A DNA stretch of 64,000 bases from Rallus limicola (GCA_022605955.1 JAKCOZ010000021.1:14806161-14870160); one strand, 5' to 3'; positions 10,633 through 23,815 are shown, numbered from the stretch's first letter. Program-made: numbers and translations. The notes: generated from the letters alone by a model not told the origin.

Positions 10633-13600
10633 GCAGAAAAGTAACCAGGGTTGTGATTAATATGTATGATAGTACTGAACTGTGTTATCCCACTGGCTTG
10701 GAGGGCAAAGTGCCTTCTCCAGGCTGCGTGACCCGCCGTGCTCTGCTCATTACCCTAGATACAAGCAAGGCCAGCTCTTTCTGTGGGTCAGCCCTGACCT
10801 GCAGAGAGGGGAAAGCGCCCTTCCTGAAAGTGGAAGAGAGGAGAGGTTGCCTGGCAAAAAGCCTGAGCATCAGTGTGCAAACTCAGCACCCTGCCCCGGG
10901 TGGGCAAATCAGTGCATTTGCAGAGAGGGAAAGCCCACCCAAGCCTTGGCTTGGGTAATTTGGGGCAGGGGAAAAGCCTGCACTTGGAAGGACAGGTGGC
11001 ACCATTAATAAGGAGCCTGGACAAAGCTGATACTAACTGAAGGAGAGCTGAATACAATTCATCTCAGCAGGGCACGCCTGTATATTGGGGTAATTTTTTA
11101 TTTTATAAACATAAGGGGGGATGTGGTTGGAAAAAAGGGTCGGCAAAGAATGTAGAACAAGAGGCTAATTCACACTGTAGTGGAATATCCCAGGCTGAAC
11201 TCTTTGTTGAATACATCTAAACTCCTTAATCCAGATTTCTTTGAAGGCAGAGAGTGGGAAGAGAGAGCAGGGAGGAACAGCTTTGCTAGATTGGGGCAGG
11301 GGGTGTGTGAATATCAAAGTGAACCTTTTCTTCTACACATCCATCACAGTCTTCTGGTCTCAGGGAGATCTAAGAAAATAATGATAGTACTAATCATTAT
11401 CAGCATCATCCATGGATTGGATTGAAAGTCAGGAGTTTGAGTCAAATTAAAAGTGGAACTGTTGAATAGGTTGGGGGTTTTTTGGAGATCTTTCCCTTTT
11501 AGAAGGACCTGGATAATCCATTCTTAGCTCAGCCAGACCACTCATCCAGGCTGGACACAGCTTGGGAAAGGAGCTGGACCCCCATCCTTGCTAGATCTGT
11601 CTGCACAGATCTCCCAGCAGAAGAGGGTGTGAGACAGCCTGTTTGGGGACTGGCACCTCTCCCCTCTTTGAATTAGCAGCTCTGTCTTTGCAGAATATTC
11701 TCTTTGCTTTAGCATCCCTTCAATCCCCACCTTGGAAGATGAGAGGTGACATTGAGGAGAGCTCTGCGCTTGGAAAATGACTTTCAGAATCACGCTCTGG
11801 CAATCTGAAACTTTCCCTCTCTCATCTCCAGCCTCTTGGGGCTTTAATGGGGAGGCAGCAAAGTGCCTCTTCCTCCTCCCCTCTTTTCTTTTCCTCCCCT
11901 GTTCTCCCGCAGCTGCAGCGGCCAGGATCCAGCAAGGTCACTCTACTCCATTGCTTCCTGCGTGCAGGAGCTCTCAAATTAAGGGGTGTTGGGAGCAGCC
12001 TGTTGAGATGAAACAGCCTTCACTCAGCTCCAGCAAGCAAGGAAATTAAACCCATTCAGAGCAGCCCCAGCCTGGCCCACCTTCCCTGAGCATTATCTGG
12101 GGGGAAAGGTAAAGATGCAGAGGAGTGAAAAGAAGAATAAAATGACTCCATCCCTGAGCTGGGGGCTGCTGTCTTTTGTCTAGCAGAGGGAGCCCCAAAA
12201 TGTGATTTATCAGGCCTTGTGGATGCAGCCCCCTCATAAAATCCCTCTTGGTGTTTTCATCAGCATCTCACCTGGTTCTTGTTCCCCTCCCTCCCCTCCC
12301 AGGTCCTGCTGCTGCCTCCCCTTTCCCCGGTGAGGCAGAGCTGGCCCAGGCTTGCTCCCTCTGGGCTCAGCACAGTGTAAAGGTGTGGGAGCTTATCCCT
12401 TCAGGCTCTGGGCTTGCCAGCAGTGTGATCCCCTTCCCCGGGTGCTGCTGGCCTTAGTCCTGTGCAGGCATTAAGTGGAGCAGCTTCACCCCTGGAAGCT
12501 GAAGATAGCATCAATGAAAAGGGAGAAAAATCACAGCAACTCCACTGCTGCCTGGATGCTTCCCTGCTGTGGGTCCTGGGAAGCCACATGGCTCACATAA
12601 TAATAAAAAAAAAAAAACCAAAAGGAAATACTGTCCTTTTGTAGGCTGTGATTTCTGCTGATACTCTGCCAGGCTAGGGAGAGTTTATTCTGTGTGTGCA
12701 GTTTTACATCTGGAATTAAAAAAAAAACAAAAACCCAACCCAACAACCCACCAGGATGTTTCACTGCACCACAGTATGACCAGTTACACCTTCCTCCTCT
12801 CAAACAGCTCCCCACAGCCGCCCTGGCTTTCCCACAGAGAAGGGGATCGTTGCAATTAGCTGTTGACTGGTTTGCTTCTGCCTTAAATCTCTTCCCTCCA
12901 GCAAATCTCACTGCCCTGCAAGGGAGAACCAGGGAAGCAATATGCAGATATTGTCAAGCTCAACTTGATAGGTACTGTCAAAACTGCCAGAGTGTGGTGA
13001 CAATAAACATTTTAGCTGGCTAACAATTTGCTGCAAAAAGGGTTGACCCTGAAATCAAGTTCTGCTGTAATGAACACTTTGTCTCCAAATATTTGCATTT
13101 TTGCTGACAAGGTTCACTCTCTCCAGGAGATTTCCAACGCCCATGAGCAATCTGCCTGCAGAGGAGATGGAGGATGGATGCAGTTTCCCCAGCCAGTTTG
13201 TTATCTGGTGAGCAGGAGGGATGTGCACGTGCCCAAAAATCAGCAGAGGCACCGTGGATGGGGATTGCCTGCCCAAGGGAGCTGCTCAGCTCCAGGGTAT
13301 TGATCCCCCTCGTTGAGAAGAAGCCCTTTTCTCTAAGGGCACTGTGATGCTCACAACCCCAAACTGAGAGCCACGGTTTGCCTGGTTTAACAGGTGGGGA
13401 AATCGAGGCAGGTGGGGGTTCAGGACTGTGTTTGGATTGTCTTTGCTGAGCCAGAGAGGGAGCAGCCAAAAAGTGACAGTCAGTGCAGACTGCCTCTCAC
13501 CCAGGGCTTGCCCCACACCAGCAGCAGGAGGAGGCTGAAGCCAGGCTGGCACTCTCAGCAGCTTGCTTTGGTGCTCTGCTGCTCCCCTCCTCCAAGCACG

Positions 13601-13745
13601 TGGAAAGCTGGGCCTGCCCACCCTCAGGAGCTGCTGCAGTGAATCTCCTTCCACCTTCTTCAAAGAGGCAAGTGATTTGACCAAGGTTACAAGGAGAGTC
13701 GCTGGCAGAGCTAAGAGCAAAGCATCTTCTTCCTTAGCCCAGAGT
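10633..13745. other. Unique non-coding DNA, about 3.1 kb
   Basis: No transposon or exon is recognised. Short A-rich stretches lie at 12602-12620 and 12718-12745. A pyrimidine tract ending in CAG at about 12275-12302 resembles a 3' splice site, but no coding sequence follows. Confidence 0.4.
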
Positions 13746-13746
13746 C

Positions 13747-13861
13747 CCAAAACCCAGCTGGAATTAAAACCCAGCTCCCTCAGCCTCTCTCCAGAGGGGA
13801 GCTGCTCCAGCCCTCTGAGCATCTCCGGGGCTCCTCTGACCCCTCTCCAAAACCCAGCTGG
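13747..13861 (-). mobile_element. CR1 internal fragment (about 82 bp) between 15-bp direct repeats
   Basis: 13769-13850 matches the interior of CR1 family B (compare 16077-16158), including the 'ctccctcagcctctctcc' block, but lacks both CR1 ends. It is flanked by identical 15-bp repeats of CCAAAACCCAGCTGG at 13747-13761 and 13847-13861. The right repeat overlaps the last CR1 bases by a few positions. A 3'-truncated CR1 with a target-site-like duplication is atypical of target-primed retrotransposition. Confidence 0.8.
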
Positions 13862-15676
13862 CTCCACTGTAGCAGAGGAGATGCTCACAGTTCCTTGGCA
13901 GAGATGCATTGCTTATATGTTTGAGGATTAAGTTTCTCAGCACACTGAATAACTGTATTTCCAGGTGATCACCACCTCAGTGGGCATATTTTTACCCACC
14001 CCCATTAACGATGGGTAAATGAGCTCTGCCCAATTCTCCAGGGACAGGGTTTTCAGCCTCCACTTTGCTGACAAAGACCTAGGAGGTGGGAGATCCAGGT
14101 TTCATCTCTCCTCCTGCCACTGGTTTTTTGAAGGTGGCCATGGGAAAGTGCTTCATTCTCCCTCCCTCACTTCTCTGTTTCCAGTAAAAGGTGCTCAGAG
14201 CACACCCTGCCTCTCCCTGTGTCCATTAGCAAGCAGTGCTTGCCAGACTGGGGCTGTGATTTCCTTAAGATCCTTAAATTCCTAGACAAAGACACAATAA
14301 ATTGCAATAAAACTTCTCACTGCTAGAGGAAACTGGGGGGGGGGGGGGGGGGGGGAAAGGACAGAATGAATCCTTACAGGTTTGCAAAGAGGACATAAAA
14401 GGGAGAAAAGCACAGCTTATTTCATTTTTACCTCCCTTTCCCCTCCCTGCTGTAATGAAAGGCAATTTTCACTACAGAGTGTTGTCATTTTACCAAAGAA
14501 AAATTCAGTTTTGGCCAGAGAGTGGGGTTTTTTTTTTTCCTTTTTTTTTTCTTTTATTTTTTCCTTTTCCTCCCCCTATTCATGACAGAGAGCTGTAGCA
14601 TTCCTGGCAGCAGTGGTAGCACTGTGCCTTGGAAGGCATTTGAGCTCACACCTCATCACCCTCTGGCTCTGCTAACCCACACCATGCCTCCCAAGGTAGG
14701 TCACATCAGCTGGGGCAGCACTGGGGTGATGAGCATCTTGGAGAAGCAGCCTTGGCTGGCCAGTCACCACACAGTTTTGGCACAGAAGTGCAGCCAGATA
14801 CTCCAGAAGTATCCTGCAGAAGTGAGGGGGCAGAGTTAAACACAGAATTTAAAATGCTGGCTGAAATTCAAGGCACTTAACAGCCTATGAGTTATTTTGG
14901 ACAGACCCCATAAACTGGGCACTACCAGGGCAGCTGGTACCAGTGGGATTACTAAATGAGTGCTGCTGTGCCCAGTTGTGTTTGGCCAGTCCCCAGGAGC
15001 CCTGTGAGGAATGGTGAGCGATGCCCCATCGGATGCCAAGCCTGCTGCACTTGCCCCATATAAATAACCCACAGAGGAAGAGGCAGCTGTACACACATCC
15101 TTGCAACCTTCTCCCTCTGGCCTGGGACTTTTTCTTCTGCTTCTTGTTATGAGGGAGTTTCTCAGCATCATTACCATCCTCTCAGCTCTCCTGGGCTTCT
15201 CCCATCTCCTGGTGGGTAGCCTAAGGTCGCTCTTATTTCTCTTCTCCATTATAAACCCTTGGAGTCACTGGGAAGAAAACACCCTAATTAAAGCCTGCAA
15301 GCCAAGTTCTCTGAGTCACCACTGACCCCCAAAAGATGATTTTTTTCTCTTTTTCCTTACTCCTGCCCTCATTCCCTCCTCTCTGGCACAGGACAATTAC
15401 CACAGCTCCAAGATACACACCACAAGCCCCTCACCAGCTGAGCTGCTTCACCCTGTCCTCGTTGTGAGCTGTGCTGGGAAGCCCATAAAGCACAAGGGAG
15501 GGATAATTACTAGTCCCAGCACTGCAATGATAATTAATACTCTGCTAAAAGGAGAGCTTGTCAGGTCAGGGAGCAGGAGGAGGGATACAAAAGCAAATAG
15601 GGAAAAATAAAACCTGAGCAAGTTTGCTGTGAGGAAGGGGCTGGGGGGGAGGAGGCAGGAGGAGCTGTGGGTTGCT
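13862..15676. other. Unique non-coding DNA with a G21 run
   Basis: A G21 run lies at 14335-14355 and a T-rich stretch at 14526-14575. No repeat family or exon is recognised. Confidence 0.4.
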
Positions 15677-16528
15677 GATCACAGAATCACAGAATCCCAG
15701 ACTGGTCTGGGTTGGGAGGGACCCCAAGGGTCACAGAGCTCCAACCCCCTGCCACAGGCAGGGACACCAACCTCCAGGCCTGGAGCTACACAAGGGTGCC
15801 CAGGGCCCCAGCCAACCTGGCCTTCAACACCCCCAGGGACGGGGCACCCACCCCCTCTCTGGGCAGCCCCTGCCAGCCCCTCCCCACTCTCTCTGCACAG
15901 AACTTCCCCCTAAGATCCAATTTAACCCTTCCCTCCTCCAGCTTCACTCCAGCCCCCTTGTCCTGCCAGGCTCTGCCCTTGAACAAGCTGATTCCCCTCC
16001 TGTTCCTCTGCTCCCTTCAGGGACTGGCAGGCTGCAATGAGGTCCCCCCACAGCCTTCTCTTCTCCAGGCTGACCCAGCCCAGCTCCCTCAGCCTCTCTC
16101 CAGAGGGGAGCTGCTCCAGCCCTCTGAGCATCTCCGGGGCTCCTCTGACCCCTCTCCAACAGCCCCACATCTTCCTTGTGTTGGGCCCCAGCTCTGGACA
16201 CAGGACTCCAGCTGGGGCCTCCCCAGGGCAGAGCAGAGAGGGACAATCCCCTCCCTGTCCCTGCTGCCACCCCTCTGCTGATGGAGCCCAGGATCCCATC
16301 GCCCTTCCCAGCTGCCAGAGCCACTGCTGGCTCCTGGGGAGTTTCTCATCCCCCATGACACCCAGGCCCTTCTCAGCAGGGCTGCTCTCCAGGAGCTCTT
16401 CTCCCAGGCTGGATCCATGTCTGGGATTCCTCCAGCCCAAGTGCAGCACCTGACCCTTGGCAGTGTTGAACCTCATTAGGTTCACCCAGGCCCAGCTTTC
16501 CAGCCTGCCAAGATCCCTCTGGATGGCT
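15677..16528 (-). mobile_element. CR1 LINE 3' fragment (family B), about 850 bp
   Basis: The 3' end with 'cacagaatcacagaatccc' tail lies at the left. The element runs right to about 16528, where it is 5'-truncated. A minus-strand frame of 187 codons (15922-16485) is still open and covers the C-terminal part of ORF2, including the family B form of the ERLRELG / SLEKRRLWGDL block. The RT catalytic region upstream is missing, so the copy is dead. It is the best local reference for family B. Confidence 0.93.
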
Positions 16529-17367
16529 CCTTTCCTTCTGTGGTGTCAATCACAATTGAAGATGTCCAGAGTCATTGGGGATGGGGTATGTGCTCATCCA
16601 TGGGCTGTTGGAGACTTAAGTGGGTGTCTCAGCCCCATCAGTGGGCTGTGATGGAGCTTCACTGTGCATCATATCACAGGACCCCCTCCCATTCTCCCTT
16701 GGTGGCTAACAGGCTGGGAGCCAGGAATACCCTGCAGCCAGCAATGTGCTAAGCCAATCTGGACCAGCACATATTTTTCCCCCTGGGGAGGTGAAAGAGG
16801 TCAGGCAAAGATGCCCCCAGGGTTTGCCAGCTCAGTTGCACATGGAGACTGAGCAATGCCTCCAACCTCAGGGCTCCCTGGCAGCCCCAGTGCAGAGCTG
16901 CAGCTCCCAGTGTCACCTTCTCCCAGTCCTCTCAGCCAGCAAGGAAAAAGCACTTTGGGCTTTGGGTCAGCTGATGTCTGCCAGCCAGGTTCCTGCCTGG
17001 AGCAGGGGTAGTGCAGGAAAGACTGTTTGTGTTTTTTTAGTGACTACAGCTCCTCCTTGGATGCTCCCTCAGATGCAGACAGGGAGTGAGCATCTTGCTG
17101 CCAGCGTGTTGTAGGGACTGGAGGTGATTCCTGCTCTCCTGTGACAACATCAAAATCTCTTCCTTGGGAACCAAGTGCCACTCTACTTTCTTTCTAAAAA
17201 AATATATATATAATAAATTAATCTGTTATTTAGGATATAACTTTGATTTGCCAGCCAAACTAGCTCAGTCTTTGGGTGAACATCCCACAGACCTCACACC
17301 AGAAAAGCAGGATGTTCAGACAAGTCAGAGCATCTGCTCATCCTCCACCCCGTGCACACAGAGAGCA
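16529..17367. other. Unique non-coding DNA
   Basis: Nothing recognised. A short AT-rich stretch lies at 17198-17225. Confidence 0.4.
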
Positions 17368-18296
17368 TCCCTTGATGAGGGAATTGCATCCACCCTCAGC
17401 AAGTGCTGATGATCCAGAGCTGGGAGGAGTGGCTGACACGCAGGACACTGAGCTGCCACCCAGAGAGACCTGGCCAGGCTGGAGAGCTGGGCTGGGAGAA
17501 ATCTAATGAAGTTCAACAAGAGCAAGTGTAAAGTCTGGCACCTGGGGAGGAACAACCGACTGTATCAGCACAGGCTGGGGATGAGCTGCTGGAGAAGAGC
17601 TCTGTGGAGAAGGACCTGGGGGTCCTGGTAGATGACAGGTTGGCTATGAGCCAGCAGTGTGACCTGGGGGCTGAGAGAGACAATGGGATCCTGGGGTGCA
17701 TCAGAAGAGTGTGTCCAGCAGGTGGAAGGAAGTGATCCTCCCCCTCTACTCTGCGTTGGTCAGGCCCCACCTGGAGTACTGTGTCCAGTGCTGGGCTCCC
17801 TGGGATAAAAAAGACAGGGACCTTCTGGAGAGAGTCCAGAGAAGGACAACAAAGATGATTAGGGGCCTGGAACATCTCCCCTGTGAGGAAAGGCTGAGTG
17901 AGCTGGGGCTGTTCAGCCTGGAGAAAAGAAGACTTAGGGGGGACCTAATTAGTGTTTATAAATATCTTAGACTTGGGATGCAGGGGGAATTGGCCAGCCT
18001 ATTTTCAGTGTCTGTGGGGACAGGACAAGGGGCAATGGCTGGATGCTGAAGCACAGGGAGTTCCACACCAACATGGGGATGAACTTTTCCCCAGTGAGGG
18101 GTGAGGGAGCAGTGGAATAGGCTGCCCAGGGAGGTGGTGGAGTCTCCTTCTCTGGAGAGATTCCAGTCTCGTCTGGATGCCTATCAATGCAATATGAGAT
18201 AGGGAGCTGCTTTGGCAGGGGGGTTGGACCCGATGATCTCTTGAGGTCCCTTCCAACCCCTAAAGATTCTGTGACTCTGTGATTCTGTGATTCTTG
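17368..18296 (+). mobile_element. CR1 LINE fragment with part of the RT ORF2, about 930 bp
   Basis: Plus orientation, ending in an ATTCTGTG-type tail at 18267-18296. The 5' end is truncated just before the catalytic Asp-Asp region. A 117-codon frame (17696-18049) encodes the CR1 ORF2 C-terminal domain, with motifs [43 protein letters not shown] and NVYKYL-like ISVYKYL. Unlike family A it reads through both diagnostic positions without frameshift or stop, so it is closer to the coding ancestor. It is still a 5'-truncated fossil. Confidence 0.95.
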
Positions 18297-19902
18297 TCCC
18301 CCCAAGTTACAGCTCTCCCCTTCCTCACAACCTTTCTGAATTTAAGACTGACTTCACCACCTGGGGGAGGTCAGAGCCCCCCCCTTTTAATTGAGGAAAT
18401 GTAGAAGAAGTATAAATAATTCTGTGGTAGCAATGGGGAACCTGAACTTCATAAATCTCAACTCAATAAATCTGAGCAAAGTGAAGCATAGGAGAAAAGA
18501 AGATGTTAGTGAGGGAAACATGGGCCTGGGGCTTTCCCCCCGCCCCAGCAGAGGCTTCTGGACAGATAGGTTTGTTCTTTATTCCATCTTGTTACCTGAA
18601 TGATCCACAAAATGCTTCCTGAGTATCAGCCCGCTCCCAACAACTGAGTTAAACCCAAGAAAAAGGCAACCCAGAACCCATGGTAAAGGGTGAGAGAAAC
18701 AGAGAGGCTCTGGCAAGGGAAGAACAATATGTTTTCAGACAAGATTTAGAAAAGAAATGTTATGTTAATACTAGTTTGGCGTCATACTGTCATAACACCA
18801 TCAAAATGACATGCTGTCACCACTGATCTGACTGCTTAGGGAATATGCAGCAGGAACAGAAAAGCAATTTCGCTGAGAAACAAACTGGGATGAGTCTATA
18901 TGGTAAGCAAACAGAAATACACTGCAATCCAAGGGAGGACCAGATGAATGCTCTGTGGTTTGTGATGACAGCGGTGCAGACAGGGACCAGAAGCTCTGAA
19001 CAGAGCTCGCTCCTTGTTTTCCATGGCCTCTTAGCCTTCGCTGGGATAATCTGCTCATGAGAGAGAAACAGTTTAAGGACAGCTGTTCTGGCATTAATTA
19101 AAAAGCCCTACAGTCCTTTTCTAATAAAACCACTTTCCTTCTAAGATCTTCTCCCTCGATTTGTTTTAATACCTGTCCCTAATTAAGTCCGGTGAGAGGA
19201 ATTCACTGCTTCAAATGGTTTAAAGACGGATGTTCTCAAGGCACCTGCATCTGAAGGAACTTATTTTTGAAGTCCATGAATTAAATTAAGAGGGGGACAT
19301 TCTCAAGCTGATGGCTCCCTTTTGATTAGCACAAACGAGCAGCTCTACCAGCTCCCTGGTAAAAAAAAAAAAACCCTCACTCTGCCCTGGTTAATTTGGA
19401 GAGAGTTCAGGTGTTAGGGTGCTAACCAGTCACACTAAAGGCTACAGGCCTGTGAGAGGGTGTTTTGGGGCTGAAGCCTTGGAAAAAAAAAAAGATTTGG
19501 GCATCACACCACCTGAAGATGCCCCCTCTCTGAGGATAACTATGGAAACAACGCTGCCCAGCAGCCCTGACAGCGGCTTGTTGACCAACACAACGCTGGC
19601 ACAAGCCCTGAGGATCAGCCATGGCAACCGTGCTGACAGCAGCTGCTCCAGTGCGTGGAGCGGTGCTCTTACAAACACCACTGCTGAACCCCCAGGAAAG
19701 GCAATAAAAATAGAAAATAGGCAAGAAAACCCAGGCTGCACGGGAATTAGATCCCAGGAAAGATGGTAGGTAGGTTTATAACTGCACCCTGGCCCAAATT
19801 TTCCTGCGCCAGATGCTTCTTCCCTACAAGCAATCCAAATGTTTTGGGTTTCTTTCTTTTTTTTTTTTTTGATAGAAAAAAAAAACCAAAACAGTTTTTC
19901 TG
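18297..19902. other. Unique DNA with a possible conserved AT-rich block at 19090-19330
   Basis: The part 19090-19330 has several TAATTAA/TTAATTA-type words and ATTAAATTAAG in high-complexity sequence, the look of a homeodomain-rich conserved non-coding element. The rest is unremarkable. No exon is recognised. Confidence 0.35.
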
Positions 19903-20700
19903 CCTTTTTCCCACTTTTTTACCCCCTTTTCCCCCTTTTTTTCCCTTTTTCCTCTTTTTTTCCCCTATTCCATCCCTTTTTTCCTTTTCCCTTTTTCCTT
20001 TTCCTCTTTTCCCCCCTTTTTTCCCCTTTTTCCCCTTTTCCCCCCCTTTTTCCCCTTTTTCCCCCCCTTTCCCCCCCTTTTTCCCCCCCCTTTTCCCCCT
20101 TTTTCCCCCCTTTTCCCCCCTTTTTTTCCCCCCTTTTTCCCCCTTTTTTCCCCTTTTTTCCCCCTTTTCCCCCCCTTTTTTCCCCCTCTTCCCACCCTTT
20201 TTCCCCTTTTCCTCTTTTTCCCCCCTTTTTCCCCCTTTTTCCCCCTTTTTCCCCCTTTTCCCCACTTCCCCCCCTTTTTTCCCCCTTTTTTCCCCCTTTT
20301 TCCCCCCCGTTTCCCCCCCCTTTCCCCCCCCTTCCCCCCTTCTTCCCCTTCCCCCCCCTTTTTCCCCCTTCCCCTCCCCCTTTTCCCCCCCTTCCCCTCC
20401 CCCTTTTCCCCCCCTTCTCTCCCCCTTTTCCCCCCCTTTTCCCCTCCCCCTTTTCCCCCCCTTTTCCCCTCCCCCTTTTCCCCCCCTTTTCCCCTCCCCC
20501 TTTTCCCCCCCTTCCCCTCCCCCTTTTCCCCCCTTCCCCTCCCCCTTTTCCCTCCTTTTCCCTCCTTTTTCCCCCTTTTCTCCTCCTTTTTCCCCCTTTC
20601 CCCCCCCCTTCCCCCCCCTTTCCCCCCCCTTTTCCCCTCTTTTTTTCCCCCTTTTTTCCACCCTTTTTCATATTTTTCCTTTTTCTTTTTTACCCCCCCT
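19903..20700 (+). repeat. 798-bp near-pure polypyrimidine tract
   Basis: Runs of C and T broken by only about 11 purines. 20310-20659 is 350 bp with no purine. In 20380-20540 a loose unit of about 20-24 bp (CCCCTCCCCCTTTTCCCCCC) repeats. The 304- and 315-codon open frames on the two strands exist only because C/T or A/G triplets rarely make stops; they are not genes. Such tracts can form intramolecular triplex (H-DNA). Confidence 0.97.
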
Positions 20701-22684
20701 GCTAACGTGATCAAAATTGAGAGCTGAGTTATACTGGGCTAAAGCCAAACCCCCAGTATCTGCTGGTTTCCTGGGCTTGCCCAGACCTGGTTGCAGCCCA
20801 GGTTTTCCTTCGTACCACTGCTTCACCCCAGCCAGCTCCACCAGCTGCAGAATTAGACAACAGGGTGCAAAGGGAGATGTTTGTTGCCTCACTCCTCCCA
20901 GTACAGTGTAAATCTGACCAGAAAATGACTTGGAGCCTTTCTGAGGGGCATCTTTAACCTGTAATTTCATCCCTCTTGTCAGAGCCAGCAGAAAAGGGGA
21001 TCAATCAACAAGGGGTGATGCACCAGGACAGAGCATCAGCTCTCCAAAAGCCACCCCATCTCCAGCTGAGCCTCAGGTGAGCTGAACACATTCCTGGTGT
21101 CAGTCCAATGAAGCACACAGTTATGCAGGGAAGATTTTGGTCTGTGCTGTCTAGTTACCTTCAGCCACCTCACCAGGAGCTGGAGAGACTGTGACCAAGG
21201 ATTTACTTATGGAAGAATGATAAACTGCCTTGTTCAATCTCTTCCTTCCCACCTGCTGGGCTTTCTCTCTTAAAACTTGAAAAATAAGGCAGAAAGATTT
21301 GCTCTGAGAGCTCTGACCCATGAGTTGGTTTCCCCTAACAAGCCAAGCATTTAAAACAAACCAGGAGCAGCAAGCCCAGCCTTTGGCACCCGGGATGGAT
21401 AACCCGTGTTACAGCAGATGTGCAGGTGGTAGGCTGGTTTCTGCTGGAGCTGGGCTTTTGCCATGCTTTCCTAGAAAAGCTCTCCTCTGCTCTCCTTGCA
21501 GCATTAATTCTGAACAACAGAGATGGAATGAGATGTCCATTTGAAAGGCAGCGACGAGGCAGAGAGAAATATTTAGCTTTCCCCTCCCAGAGGTCTCACC
21601 TGTGTTGGCACTGGTTTAAAGATGTTAGAATGGGATTAAGGGGCTAAATCAGATATTTTATTAGTTACAGGAGCCCATTCTCCTTGCTAAATAATTGAAT
21701 GGATGTGCTCAAGGCAAGAGGCTAGGCTAGGCTGGGGAAAGGAGCTCCATGGAACTGGGATTGCATAGAGGATCAGAAAGAGTTTGCAGCATCAGCCTGA
21801 GGACATCTGGGTTTATTTTCATCTGGGGTGGACACTGCATGTTACTGGGACATTTCTTACATGGATCTACATGAAGAGACAAAAAGGTCTCAAGTTACTT
21901 TGGAGAAAATGAATTTTTTTTTTTCTAAATAAGAAAACAGGAGCTGAACTTGCCCCTTCATAAGGGGCTTTTGCTTCTTTGTCTGTTCAGCCAAATCTCT
22001 GCCTAGGATGAGAATTCAAAGGCCTGGTTAGGGTCAGGTCTTCATCCAGCATTTGCCAATCCAGGAAAAGAAAATGCTGAGAAAACTGCAGTGGAGCCAT
22101 TCTTGAGGAATTTTTCAACTATTCTCTAGATTTAATAAATTAAACTACTTCTGCAAATCCTCTGAAGCTTGTTCATCTCTGCTAACACTTGGTACCTTAT
22201 CATTTCTAACTGAGCTAGAGAGAAAAACACATTATTATGGATTTTGTGGTAGATCCTCCAATTTATCAACCTAAAAAGATTTCCAAGCAATAGAGGCTTT
22301 CAATATAAGGGAATATGTCACAGGCTATTTATCACCCAGGGTTTGCTGAATCTGCATCCCTAATCAATGACTTGACAACCTGACTTAGTGAACACTTAGA
22401 GACTATATTTGTGCAACGTAAGGGATGTGACCCAAGCAGTTTCAGCTTCCCAGAGGGGACTCTGAGCACCCTGATCACCCAAGATGACTTGTGCACATGT
22501 GGTTGCACTGCCCAGGGATGGGCACCAGCGGTAACCACAATTTCCTCACCTGAGCAAGCACTAGTCTTGGAAAAATCCACCAAAGCAGATGCTGAAATAC
22601 CCCAGGACTCAGCCAATGGTGGGAAATCTCCAGTCTCCAAGATGCATATCTCCATTCTGCCTCCTGCAACTCTCCCCAGGGCCA
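20701..22684. other. Unique non-coding DNA, about 2 kb
   Basis: No repeat family, RNA gene or exon is recognised. AT-rich high-complexity DNA at 22110-22330 may be a conserved element. Confidence 0.4.
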
Positions 22685-23815
22685 GGGCAGAGATGTCTGT
22701 CCTTGCAGGCATTCATCACAGAATCACACACAGAATCACAGAATCCCAGGGTTGGAAGGGCCCTGGAGAGCTCCTGGGGTCCAACCCCCTGCCAAAGCAG
22801 CTCCCCAGCTCATCTTGCACAGGGCGGCGTCCAGACGGGGCTGGAATCTCTCCAGAGATGGAGACTCCACACCCCCCTGGGCAGCCTGGCCCAGGGCTCC
22901 CTCACCCTCCCTGGGCAAAAGTTCTTCCCCAGGTTGCTGGGCAACTCCCTCTGCTCGAACTTGCAGCCATTGCCCCTTGTCCTGTCCCCACAGACACTGG
23001 CAAGGGGCTGCCCATGTCCCCCTGCATCCCATCCTTCAGCTAGTGAGAAACATTCATCAGGTCCCCCCTTAGTCTTCTTCTCTCCAGGCTGAACAGCCCC
23101 AGCTCCCTCAGCCTTTCCTCACAGGGGAGATGCTCCAGGCCCTTCAGCATCTCCACAGCCTCCTCTGGACTCTCTCCAGGAGATCCCTGGCTGGTTGATC
23201 CCAGGGAGCCCAGCACTGGACACAACACTCCAGGTGGGGCCTGAGCAGGGCAGAGCAGAGGGGGAGGATCCCCTCCTGTGACCTGCTGCCCACACTCCTC
23301 CTGATGCCCCCAGGATCCCATTGTCTCTCTCAGCCCCCAGGTCACACTGCTGGCTCATGGCCACCCTGTCACCTACCAGGACCCCCAGGTCCTTCTCTGC
23401 ATTGCTCCTCTCCAGCAGCTCATCCCCAGCCTGTACTGAAATGAACTGTTTGTTGTTCCTTCTCAGGTTCCAGACTTTCCACTTGCTTTTGTTAAACCTC
23501 ATCTAGTCTCTCCCTGCCCAGCTCTCCAGCCTGCCCAGGTCTCTCTGGGTGGCAGCTCAGTGCCCTGTGTGTCATCCACTCCTCCCAGCTCTTTATCATC
23601 AGCACTTGCTGAGGGTGGATGCAATTCCCTCATCAAGGTCTCAATGAAGATATTAAACAGGACTGGGCCCAACACCAGGCCCTGGGGAACACTGCTAGTC
23701 ACAGGCCTGCAGTCAGACTCTGTTCCACCCATCACAACCCTCTGGGCTGGGTTCCACAGCCAATTCTCCCCCCAGTCACACCCCCACCTGGGGCGATGCT
23801 GAGCTTTCTGGCCAT
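22685..23815 (-). mobile_element. CR1 LINE fragment (family A), longest copy, with RT motif
   Basis: Minus orientation. The tail 22685-22725 is shared with the copy at 7563. The 5' part, read on the minus strand (frame 23499-23822), contains the RT block SSVPQGLVLGPVLFN, then ASADDKELGG, the position of the catalytic FADD box (here SADD). The later ORF2 C-terminal part is split by the frameshift and stop common to family A. This is the only family A copy here that reaches the RT catalytic region. The exact 5' end is uncertain by about 20 bp. Confidence 0.94.

Noticed and set aside
15922..16485. 187-codon frame as a host gene
   Set aside because: It is the CR1 ORF2 C-terminal remnant, repeated in other family B copies.
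19747..20710. Long open frames on both strands (304 and 315 codons), Gly/Lys/Glu-rich or Phe/Pro-rich
   Set aside because: They are produced by the near-pure pyrimidine tract, where stop codons are almost impossible. No start context or domain.
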